Shown piece after piece: positions 6,302-13,531 of a stretch of DNA of 64,000 nucleotides (position 1 is its first letter; every line of letters starts with the position of its first letter). The notes under the pieces were generated by a model. The model searched no databases, had not been told where the DNA came from, and saw only the letters and a program-made list of their open reading frames with translations. Source of the stretch: Amycolatopsis orientalis DSM 43388. Its GTDB lineage: Bacteria > Actinomycetota > Actinomycetes > Mycobacteriales > Pseudonocardiaceae. The translations under genes and the position numbers were made by a program. The stretch covers positions 1 through 64,000 of the forward strand of contig NZ_ASXG01000083.1 of the NCBI RefSeq assembly GCF_000411975.1. Reading direction: 5' to 3'.

Positions 6302-8137
6302 ATGACGACTGTCGTCGCGCCGCGCTGGGTGCGCCCCTCGGTCGCGGTGCTGCTGCTCGGCACCGCCGCGTTGTATCTCATCAACGTCGCGATTTCCGGA
6401 TGGGGCAACGATTTCTACGCGATGGCCGTGCAAGCGGGTACGTGGGACTGGAAAGCGTGGTTCTTCGGTTCGCTGGACCCGGGCAATGTGGTCACCGTCG
6501 ACAAACCGCCGCTTTCCCTGTGGGTGATGGGATTGTCCGGGCGGGTCTTCGGGTTTTCCAGCTGGAGCATGCTGGTGCCGGACGCGCTGGCGGGCGTGGC
6601 CTCGGTCGGCCTCCTGTATCTGGCGGTGCGGCGGCTTTCCGGGCCTGTCGCCGGGTTGCTCGCCGGGGCCTTGCTCGCGCTCACGCCGGTGGCCGCGTTG
6701 ATGTTCCGCTTCAACAATCCGGACGCGTTCCTGGTGCTGCTGCTCGTCCTTGGCGGGTATTTCCTGGTGCGGGCGCTGGAAAACGCCGGCACGAAGTGGC
6801 TGTTGCTGGCGGGCGTCGCGATCGGCTTCGGGTTCCTCGACAAGATGCTGCAGGCGTTTCTGGTGTTGCCCGCCTTCGTGCTCGCCTACGCGGTCGCTGC
6901 CCCGACTTCGTGGGGACGGCGGGTGTGGCAGTTGCTCGCGGCCGCCGGAGCGGTGGTGGTTTCCGCGGGCTGGTGGGTGCTCGCGGTGGCGTTGTGGCCG
7001 GTGTCGGATCGGCCGTACATCAGCGGGTCGACGAACAACAGCGTGCTGGAACTGGCCTTCGGGTACAACGGGCTCGGCCGGATCTTCGGGCAGTCGCACG
7101 GCGGGGACGCGCGACCGAAACTGCCGGAGTTTTCCGGTGCCGGGCACGGTTTCGGCGGCCAGGCGGGCTTGACTCGCTTGTTCACCGAGCAATTCGGCGG
7201 CGAGGCGTCGTGGCTGTTGCCGGCGGCGTTGCTCGGACTCGTCGCCGGATTGTGGTTCACCCGGCCCGCGCCGCGTATCGACCGGACTCGGGCGGCGCTG
7301 CTGTTGTGGGGTGCCTGGACGGTGATCAGCGCGCTGGTGTTCAGCTATATGAGCGGCATCATCCATCCGTACTACACGGTCGCGCTCGCTCCTGGAATCG
7401 CCGCCACGGTCGCGATTTCCGCGACTGAGCTGTGGCGCGGCCGCGCCTACTTCGCTCCGCGGGCGGTGCTCGCGGTGATGCTGGCGGCGACCGTCGCTTG
7501 GAGCTTCGTGCTGCTGTCTCGGACCCCGAACTGGCAACCGTGGGTCCGATACACCGTCCTGGTGCTCGGCGTCCTGGGCGTGGTCGGGCTGTTGATCGGC
7601 ACGGCGCGTCGAGCCGTCGCGGTGCTGGCGCTGGTGGCGGCCATGCTGGGCATGGCGTCTTTCGCCGTGGCGACGGCGTCGACCGCGCACACCGGAGGGA
7701 GTCCGGCGTCCGGGCCGCCAAGCCAGCACAAGGGCCGCAGCAGCTTCGGCGGACCGCAACAGTCCAATGTGGAACTGAACCGGTTGCTGGAGACCACCAC
7801 GACGAAGTGGGCCGCCGCGGAAACCGGCGCGATGCAGGCCGCCGGGCTGGCGTTGAACAGCGGCAAGCCAGTGCTCGCGGTCGGCGGGTTCAGCGGCAGC
7901 GACCCCGCGCCGACGCTCGCCCAGTTCCAGCAATACGTGGCGAACGGCGAGATCCACTACTTCGTGGTCGGCGCGCGCAACGGCCGCTTCGGCCCCGGTG
8001 GCCCAGGAGGCCCAGGAGGCCCCGGAGGCCGCGGTGGCGACCGCGGAACCTCGGCAGCGATCACCACCTGGGTCGAGCAGCATTTCCGCTCCACCACGTT
8101 CGGCGGCGCGACGGTGTACGACCTCACGCAAAAGTGA
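6302..8137 (+). CDS. GT39/ArnT-type membrane glycosyltransferase
   Basis: A polytopic protein of about 611 aa. The N-terminal membrane part resembles the PMT_2/ArnT (GT39, GT-C fold) family, which moves sugars from polyprenyl-phosphate donors outside the membrane. The first loop carries GNDFYAMAVQAGTWDWKAWFFGSLDPGN and then TVDKPPLSLWVMGLS, the usual acidic and K-P-P signature. About ten further membrane segments follow. The C-terminal 140 residues are soluble and end near a GPGG repeat (about residues 561-575) and TTWVEQHF. ATG 6302 was chosen; in-frame ATG 6293 and GTG 6287 are alternatives and no start has a clear Shine-Dalgarno sequence. It follows the two-component genes and has its own CACAG repeat. 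Donor and acceptor are unknown. Confidence 0.85.
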   Translation: MTTVVAPRWVRPSVAVLLLGTAALYLINVAISGWGNDFYAMAVQAGTWDWKAWFFGSLDPGNVVTVDKPPLSLWVMGLSGRVFGFSSWSMLVPDALAGVASVGLLYLAVRRLSGPVAGLLAGALLALTPVAALMFRFNNPDAFLVLLLVLGGYFLVRALENAGTKWLLLAGVAIGFGFLDKMLQAFLVLPAFVLAYAVAAPTSWGRRVWQLLAAAGAVVVSAGWWVLAVALWPVSDRPYISGSTNNSVLELAFGYNGLGRIFGQSHGGDARPKLPEFSGAGHGFGGQAGLTRLFTEQFGGEASWLLPAALLGLVAGLWFTRPAPRIDRTRAALLLWGAWTVISALVFSYMSGIIHPYYTVALAPGIAATVAISATELWRGRAYFAPRAVLAVMLAATVAWSFVLLSRTPNWQPWVRYTVLVLGVLGVVGLLIGTARRAVAVLALVAAMLGMASFAVATASTAHTGGSPASGPPSQHKGRSSFGGPQQSNVELNRLLETTTTKWAAAETGAMQAAGLALNSGKPVLAVGGFSGSDPAPTLAQFQQYVANGEIHYFVVGARNGRFGPGGPGGPGGPGGRGGDRGTSAAITTWVEQHFRSTTFGGATVYDLTQK

Positions 8138-9038
8138 CTGAGGTATTGGCTCCGCACAAGACAAAACACGGCAGCTCGGCCGGGACGCGTCCAGCCAGCC
8201 AAGCGGCCAGCGGAGCCGCGGCGGCTGGTTCGACGACGAGCCGGAAGTCGCGCCACAGCAGGTCGCGCGCGGCGAGGAGTTCGGCGTCGGACACGAGTAC
8301 CGACGTGACGGACGGCGAGTCGAGGATGCCGAACGCCAGCTCGCCGACGCGGGTGGCGCCGAGCGCGGAAGCGGCGACCGAGTCGATAGTGACGTCCACC
8401 GGCGCGCCCGCGGCGAGGGCGGCGTGCAGTGCCTGGCAGCGCTCCGGCTCCACCGCGAACACCTGACGTCCGTCCGCGGCCAGCGTCGCGCCGGACGCCA
8501 GCCCGCCGCCGCCCACCGCGACGGCGATGGCGTCGACGTCCGGTGCGTCGGCGACGATTTCCGCTGTCACGGTTCCTTGCCCGGCGATCACATCGGCGTC
8601 CTCGTACGCGTGCAGGTAGCGGGTGCCGGGGTCCTCGGCGACCGCCAGCGCGGCTGCCGCGGCTTCGCCGTACGTCGCGCCGTGCCGGATGAGCTTCGCG
8701 CCAGCCGCTTCGATGCCGGCTGCCTTCGCCTCGGGGACAGACTCCGGCACGTAGACGACCGCGGGAACCCCCAGCGTCTGCGCGGCGGTCGCGACTCCGA
8801 GACCGTGGTTGCCCCCGGACGCGGTGACCACGCGCTTCGGCTTGGGGCCGTTGAGCAGGGCGTTTACCGCGCCGCGCAGCTTGAACGAGCCGGACCGCTG
8901 GAGGTGCTCCAGTTTGAATACGAGCGGACGACCGTCGATTTCGGTGCGTAACAGCGGTGTCCACCGGACGTGTGGTCGAAGGCGGAGGTGGGCAGCGGCG
9001 ACGTCAGCGGGGACAGGTGCGGTGCGCATATCGGTCAT
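8124..9038 (-). CDS. PLP-dependent threonine/serine dehydratase-like protein
   Basis: A fold-type II PLP enzyme of about 304 aa. The PLP lysine lies in SGSFKLRGA, substrate binding in TASGGNHGLG, and the phosphate loop in AVGGGGLASG. The sequence ends soon after this core, so there is no ACT regulatory domain as in biosynthetic IlvA. That suggests a catabolic threonine/serine dehydratase or a serine racemase-like enzyme. GGAGGAG precedes the ATG at 9038; a second ATG at 9029 has better spacing and may be the true start. The gene converges on the glycosyltransferase gene and overlaps it by 14 bp. Confidence 0.85.
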   Translation of the reverse strand: MTDMRTAPVPADVAAAHLRLRPHVRWTPLLRTEIDGRPLVFKLEHLQRSGSFKLRGAVNALLNGPKPKRVVTASGGNHGLGVATAAQTLGVPAVVYVPESVPEAKAAGIEAAGAKLIRHGATYGEAAAAALAVAEDPGTRYLHAYEDADVIAGQGTVTAEIVADAPDVDAIAVAVGGGGLASGATLAADGRQVFAVEPERCQALHAALAAGAPVDVTIDSVAASALGATRVGELAFGILDSPSVTSVLVSDAELLAARDLLWRDFRLVVEPAAAAPLAAWLAGRVPAELPCFVLCGANTSVTFA

Positions 9039-9193
9039 TCTCCTCCCGGCGCGTTCCGGTGCGTGCCGCTCGGCGGGAAAACCGCAGCGTGTCAGGGCGC
9101 GACACGGGGAAGAGGGGCATTGTCCATCTCTTGCGGATCTCGCTAAGCTCTGCGCAGACGTGGGGTGTCCGACCATGTGCGTACCGCGACGAG

Positions 9194-9210
9194 TACTACC
9201 GAGAGTAGTA
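9194..9210. promoter_or_regulatory. Inverted repeat upstream of the conservon
   Basis: TACTAC (9194-9199) and GTAGTA (9205-9210) form a short perfect dyad with a 5-bp spacer. It lies 71 bp upstream of the conservon kinase gene, in the divergent region shared with the dehydratase gene. It is short and could be chance; the neighbouring genes give no candidate regulator. Confidence 0.3.
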
Positions 9211-9280
9211 GCGTCCTGCGGGTGTCCCCGTTCGGTGCACTTCACGCCTCGGTCTCGTCGGGACTCCTCGGGAACGGAAG

Positions 9281-11608
9281 GTGACGTGGATGCGCGACGG
9301 CTCGGCCCGGTCGCCGGAATCCGCTGCGCGGCTGCTCGACCGCCTCGGGATCCGCACTGTGCGGGCGCGAGCGACCGTGCTGGTCGTGGCTCCGCTGGCG
9401 CTGGCCGCCGCGGCGGCGATTCCACTGGTGTTTTCCCAGGTCACCGCTGCTTCGAGCGCGGCGACCGCTTCGGACGTCGCGGCCCGGGCGCAGCGGGTGG
9501 GCGGCCTGGTCGGGCAGTTGCAGCGGGAAAGCCTGCTCACGGCCGCGTTCGTCGCGGATCCGTCGGCCACGAATTCGGCGCTCGTCCGGCAGCAGGAGGC
9601 GGTGGACCGCGCCGCGCACGGGGTCGTGGACAGCCTGGCCAGTCCGGGTGGCGCACTGTCGAAACTGCGGCAGAACGCGCTCAATCGTCAGATTTCCGTA
9701 GCTGATGTGTCCACTGGCTACGATTCCACGTCCGTCGGCGTGATCGACGCGCTGGGATTGGCCACTTCGGACAGTGCTGATGCCCGGGCGCTCGACGCGT
9801 TGCTGCGCGCGGACGAGCAGCGGGCGGCCCGCACGACCGCCTTGCTCGCGTCCACCGGAGCCGACCGCGCGGGTCAGCGTGCTGCGGTCTACGGAGAACA
9901 GTTCGCCCGGCTGGCCGGGAACGCGGACGCGGCACAGGTCGCCGCGGTCGAGGCCGGGGCGACGGCCCAGCAGCTCGACCGGCTGGCCGCGGCACCCCGG
10001 CAAGACCGGCAGTTTGTGTCCGATGTGGTCACTGCCGGTACCCAGCTCGCGGATCAGCGCGATGCGATGGAAACCCGGCTCACCGGCGCGCTCGCCGATG
10101 CTGCTTCCGCGAAAGCGTCCAGCGCGACCCGGACGGCGTTCCTCGTCGGCGGTGCCGCGATTGTCCTTTTCGGACTGGTTGCCGCGTTGTCCGTGCTGGC
10201 CGCGCGATCCATTGCCCGGCCGCTGCGCCGGCTGGGCAGCCAAGCCCGCTCGACCGCCGACCTGGCCGCGGCTGAATTGGTTCAGGCCGCGGAGCCGGGA
10301 ACGGATTCGCCGCAACCGGTGCTGCCCGCTCTCGAAGCGGGCACCGGCGGCGAACTGGCTGAGCTGGCCGATGCGTTCAACCGGCTCCGCACCACGGCGG
10401 TGGAAGCGGTGACCGAGCAGGCGAACGCGCGCCGCGCGGGAGTTCAGTTGCTGGTCGGGGCGGCCAAGCGGACGCAGAACCTGGTCGCCGGTCAGCGCAC
10501 CGCGGTGGAGGAGCTGACGCGCGGCGCCGACGATCCGGTGGTGCTCGCCGGGCTGCATCGAGTGGGGCACGCCGCCCTCCGGCTGCGCCGCACCGCCGAC
10601 AATCTGCTTGTGGTGACCGGAAATCGGGACGAATCGCGGGTCGGCGGCCCGATCGAACTGGCCACCGCGCTGCGGTCGGCCGCCGCGGAGATCGACGACG
10701 AATCCCGCATCCGGATGGGCGAGCCGGCCGAGGCGCTGCTCGCGCCGTCGCTAGGCATCGACCTGGTGCTGTTGTTCGCCGAACTGCTGGAAAACGCCGC
10801 CGCGTTCTCGCCGCCGGAGTCGCTGGTGGAGATTTCGACGGAGTTCGAGGCCTCCGGCGACCTGCTCGTGCGCATCGCCGATCACGGCGTCGGGCTTTCC
10901 GTGGAGCGGCTGGCGCAGGAGAACCACCGGCTCGCCGAACCGGTCGAGGCGGCGTCGGGGCAGCAGCTCGGCCTGGCTGTCGTCGGGCGGCTCGCGCGGC
11001 GGCATTCGCTGCGCGTCGAACTGGAGTCCACTCCGGACGGTGGGGTGACGGCGAAGGTTTCGGTGCCGCAGGCGTTGTTCACCCGCGACGTCGATTTCCG
11101 GCGCGGGCCGGGGCTTTTCGAGCCAGGTCAGGTGCCCGACCCGCGGCCGGTGCTGCTGCCCGCGCCCGCGATCGCCGCGCTGTCCACGCCGGCTCCGCCC
11201 GGGTTCCGGTGGTTCGCCGATCCGCCGGAGCCCGAAGCCGGCGAAGCGAAGCCGGAAGAGGCTCCGGAATGGCCGGAGGCGGAGCCGGAATTCGCCTCCC
11301 TGACCGGAACTCTGGAACTCCCCGACGCACCCGAAGAGTCCACTGAGAACACCCCGGACGTCGCGGACCCGTCGCCGACGCACCAGTTCACCGTGGTGCC
11401 CCCGGAATCCCGGGACGGTGTCTTCCGCCGAGTCCCCGGCGCCCAGCTGGCTCCCGGGCTCAAACTGCCGCAGCTCGTCCGCACCCCGTTGCCGCGCCGC
11501 GAACTGCGCGATCCGGCCGCCGAGCGGGCCACCTTCGACTCGTTTTCCGACGGGGTCGCGAAAGCACAGCAAGTCACCGCTCGCCAGGCCGATCAAGGAG
11601 GATCATGA
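9281..11608 (+). CDS. Conservon sensor kinase-like protein (CvnA type, nitrate-sensor-like domain)
   Basis: A 775-aa membrane protein. A first membrane helix lies near residues 35-55, followed by an extracytoplasmic helical region of about 230 residues like the NIT domain (RAQRVGGLVGQLQRESLLTAAFVAD). A second helix (AFLVGGAAIVLFGLVAALSVLA) and a HAMP-like linker follow. LHRVGHAALRLRRTADNLLVV is the degenerate DHp segment, with His near 430. The HATPase N box ELLENAAAFSPP lies near 500, and a Pro/Glu-rich tail of about 180 residues ends the protein. This is the CvnA layout of actinobacterial conservons. The GTG at 9281 is the longest start; ATG 9290 is possible. ATGA overlap with the roadblock gene indicates coupling. 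Confidence 0.85.
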   Translation: MTWMRDGSARSPESAARLLDRLGIRTVRARATVLVVAPLALAAAAAIPLVFSQVTAASSAATASDVAARAQRVGGLVGQLQRESLLTAAFVADPSATNSALVRQQEAVDRAAHGVVDSLASPGGALSKLRQNALNRQISVADVSTGYDSTSVGVIDALGLATSDSADARALDALLRADEQRAARTTALLASTGADRAGQRAAVYGEQFARLAGNADAAQVAAVEAGATAQQLDRLAAAPRQDRQFVSDVVTAGTQLADQRDAMETRLTGALADAASAKASSATRTAFLVGGAAIVLFGLVAALSVLAARSIARPLRRLGSQARSTADLAAAELVQAAEPGTDSPQPVLPALEAGTGGELAELADAFNRLRTTAVEAVTEQANARRAGVQLLVGAAKRTQNLVAGQRTAVEELTRGADDPVVLAGLHRVGHAALRLRRTADNLLVVTGNRDESRVGGPIELATALRSAAAEIDDESRIRMGEPAEALLAPSLGIDLVLLFAELLENAAAFSPPESLVEISTEFEASGDLLVRIADHGVGLSVERLAQENHRLAEPVEAASGQQLGLAVVGRLARRHSLRVELESTPDGGVTAKVSVPQALFTRDVDFRRGPGLFEPGQVPDPRPVLLPAPAIAALSTPAPPGFRWFADPPEPEAGEAKPEEAPEWPEAEPEFASLTGTLELPDAPEESTENTPDVADPSPTHQFTVVPPESRDGVFRRVPGAQLAPGLKLPQLVRTPLPRRELRDPAAERATFDSFSDGVAKAQQVTARQADQGGS

Positions 11609-12024
11609 CCGTTCCCGCCGCCGCGCAGAACTTCAACTGGCTGGTCAACCGCTTCGCGCTGCACACCGCGGGGGCGATCGCCGCGCTCGCGGTCTCCGCG
11701 GACGGGCTGTTGATCGCCGCGTCGCAGGATCTCGACCGCGCGGACGCCGACCGGCTCGCGGCGACCTGCTCGGCGATGCTCGCGCTGGCCCAGAGCGTGT
11801 CCGAAAGCCATCCGCTCGGCGATCCGGACAAGGTCGTGGTCGAACTGGAACGCGGCTACCTGGTGGTCTGCACCATCAGCATCGGCTGCTCGCTCGGCGT
11901 ACTGGCCAACAAGCAGGCCAGCCTCGGCACGATCGCCTACGAGATGGCGATGTTCGCCAACCGCGCGTCCGAAGTCCTCACCCCCGCGCTGGTCGAGGAG
12001 TTGAAGAACACCGCGTTCGCCTGA
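11605..12024 (+). CDS. Roadblock/LC7-domain protein (CvnB type)
   Basis: A 139-aa roadblock/LC7 protein (NWLVNRFALHTAGAIAALAVSADGLLIAASQDLDR...). In conservons this protein is thought to act on the GTPase-like partner. AAGGAGGATC stands directly before the ATG, which overlaps the kinase stop. The GTPase-like gene follows after 3 nt. A DUF742 gene (cvnC) normally lies between cvnB and cvnD; here there is no room for one. Confidence 0.88.
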   Translation: MTVPAAAQNFNWLVNRFALHTAGAIAALAVSADGLLIAASQDLDRADADRLAATCSAMLALAQSVSESHPLGDPDKVVVELERGYLVVCTISIGCSLGVLANKQASLGTIAYEMAMFANRASEVLTPALVEELKNTAFA

Positions 12025-12027
12025 CCC

Positions 12028-12522
12028 GTGAAGATTCTCGTGCTTGGCCCGGCCGGAGCCGGGAAAACGACGGCGGTGCAGGCCGTTTCGGAGATCGCGC
12101 CGGTGCGCACCGACGCCGGCGACACCACCGCGGCGCTCGACTTCGGCAGGCTCGGCGAGGGCGAGCGGCGCCGCTACCTGTTCGGCGCGCCGGGACAGGC
12201 CCGGTTCTGGTTCCGCTGGCCGGACCTCGTGCGGGGCGCGGACGCCGCGCTCGTGGTGGTCGACCCGCGGCGGATCGCGGACGCCTACCCGGTGCTCGAC
12301 GCGGTCGAGGGGACGCGGCTGCCGTTCGTGGTCGGGGTGAACTGTTTCGACGGCCTGCTCACCCGGCCGCTGCCCGACGTGCGCTGGGCGTTGACCGTGC
12401 GCGACGGCGTCCCGGTGCACCCGTTCGACGCCCGCGACCCGGCGTCCGTGCGCGAGGTGCTCGACCTGGTCGCGGCGGGGGTGCCCGAGGGGGCGCGGGC
12501 GCGGCAACCGAGTCCGCTATAG
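12028..12522 (+). CDS. Conservon GTP-binding-like protein (CvnD type)
   Basis: A 164-aa small GTPase-like protein. The P-loop GPAGAGKTT lies at residues 7-15. The G3 region is FGAPGQARFWF, as in CvnD proteins (DxxG replaced by APGQ). The G4 position reads GVNCFDG in place of the classical NKxD. It begins with GTG at 12028, 3 nt after the roadblock stop. The -10 box of the SRP RNA gene (12518-12523) overlaps its stop codon. It is shorter than typical CvnD (about 190-200 aa, from family memory) and lacks the usual long N-terminal lead-in. Confidence 0.85.
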   Translation: MKILVLGPAGAGKTTAVQAVSEIAPVRTDAGDTTAALDFGRLGEGERRRYLFGAPGQARFWFRWPDLVRGADAALVVVDPRRIADAYPVLDAVEGTRLPFVVGVNCFDGLLTRPLPDVRWALTVRDGVPVHPFDARDPASVREVLDLVAAGVPEGARARQPSPL

Positions 12523-12523
12523 T
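12518..12523 (+). promoter_or_regulatory. -10 box of the SRP RNA gene
   Basis: TATAGT at 12518-12523 places the expected +1 at about 12529, where the predicted RNA stem begins. No convincing -35 box is visible. The box overlaps the end of the GTPase-like gene. Confidence 0.6.
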
Positions 12524-12528
12524 CGTCT

Positions 12529-12622
12529 GCGGGGACCCCCCGTGGCGTCCACCCTGTGAACTTCCCCAGGGCCGGAAGGCAGCAAGGATAAGCGGGCTCT
12601 GGCGGGTACGGGGGGAACCCGC
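12529..12622 (+). ncRNA. ffs: 4.5S signal recognition particle RNA (bacterial small type)
   Basis: About 94 nt forming one long hairpin. The 5' end GCGGGG-ACCCCCCGT pairs with the 3' end ACGGGGGGAACCCGC. The apical loop region carries the Ffh-binding signature GGGCCGGAAGGCAGCAAGG (about 12569-12587). A run of seven T (12623-12629) directly follows as an intrinsic terminator. The RNA binds Ffh and targets membrane and secreted proteins to the translocon. A place just upstream of dnaX is usual in actinomycetes. Confidence 0.95.
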
Positions 12623-12634
12623 TTTTTTTATGCG

Positions 12635-13516
12635 CTAGAAGAGTCCGAGGACGTCGTCCGGCGGCGTCGGCGAGGGCAGCGCTTCCCCGTCGAAGACCGG
12701 AGCGGCCTTCCCCCGAAGCTGCCGTAGCTCAGCGCCGTGCACCACCCGCGCCGGATACGGCGAGGACGCGGCGCGCCGGGCGAGCTCCGCCGTCGGCAGT
12801 TCGAGCCGGGAAGCGGCCAGCACGAGATTGCCGAACCGGCGGCCGCGCAGCACGCTCGGCTCGGCCAGCAACACGACGTGCGAAAACACCTCCGCCAGCG
12901 TCGCGAGGAACCGGCGCGCGAACGGCAGGCCAGGGCCGTCGGAGATGTTCGCCAGCATCGTCGCGCCCGGCCGCAGCACGCGGGCCGCGTCGGTCACGAA
13001 CTCGACCGTCGCCAAGCCGCTGGCCAGCGTCGCGCGCTCGAAGGCGTCGAGCACGATCACATCCGCCGTCGCGTCGTGCCGGCTGCGCACGCCCGCGCGG
13101 CCGTCCTCGATCCGTACCCGCAGTTTCGGGACGCTGCGCAGGTCGAGCTGCTCGCGGACCAGGTCGATCAGCGGCTCGTCGGCGTCGAACACCAGCTGCC
13201 GCGAACCCGGCCGCGTCGCGGCGACGTAGCGCGGCAGGGAACAGCCCGCGCCGCCGACGTGCAGCGCGTCGAGCGGGCCGGGCGGCAGGAAGTCGACCAG
13301 GTCGCCGAGCCGGCGCACGTAGTCGAACTCCAGGTTGGTCGGGTCGTCCAGGTCGACGTAGGACTGCGCCACCCCGTCGACCGAAAGCATCCACGCGTTC
13401 GGCCGGTCGGCGTCGCGCAGCAGCTCGGCGGTCCCGAACCGCACCGGATACGTGCCCGGTCGCGGGCCGCTAGGCGCACGGCCGCGACCGGAACGGGAGG
13501 GGCTCACCGTGCTCAC
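12635..13516 (-). CDS. Spermidine synthase-like SAM-dependent protein
   Basis: A protein of about 293 aa with the spermidine-synthase/methyltransferase fold. The nucleotide-binding motif LDALHVGGAGCSLPRYVAATRPG is followed by an acidic strand end (QLVFDADEPLIDLVRE). DVIVLDAFERATLASGLATVEFV and the ANISDGPGLPFARR segment follow. Actinobacterial proteins of this type are often called spermidine synthases, but no aminopropyltransferase-specific residue set is evident, so the substrate is open. GTG 13516 is chosen, with GTG 13507 an alternative. The gene is divergent from dnaX with 15 bp between starts, so the two promoters overlap each other's coding starts. Confidence 0.78.
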   Translation of the reverse strand: MSTVSPSRSGRGRAPSGPRPGTYPVRFGTAELLRDADRPNAWMLSVDGVAQSYVDLDDPTNLEFDYVRRLGDLVDFLPPGPLDALHVGGAGCSLPRYVAATRPGSRQLVFDADEPLIDLVREQLDLRSVPKLRVRIEDGRAGVRSRHDATADVIVLDAFERATLASGLATVEFVTDAARVLRPGATMLANISDGPGLPFARRFLATLAEVFSHVVLLAEPSVLRGRRFGNLVLAASRLELPTAELARRAASSPYPARVVHGAELRQLRGKAAPVFDGEALPSPTPPDDVLGLF

Positions 13517-13531
13517 TGTAGTCTCGGGTCC

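Noticed and set aside
7996..8040. Short tandem GPGG-coding repeat as a possible satellite or CRISPR-like array
   Set aside because: In-frame low-complexity protein repeat within the GT39 gene, not a spaced DNA repeat.
4775..8164. A 1129-codon minus-strand ORF opposite the kinase and glycosyltransferase
   Set aside because: Low-complexity Arg/His/Gln composition, no domains; it mirrors two well-supported plus-strand genes.
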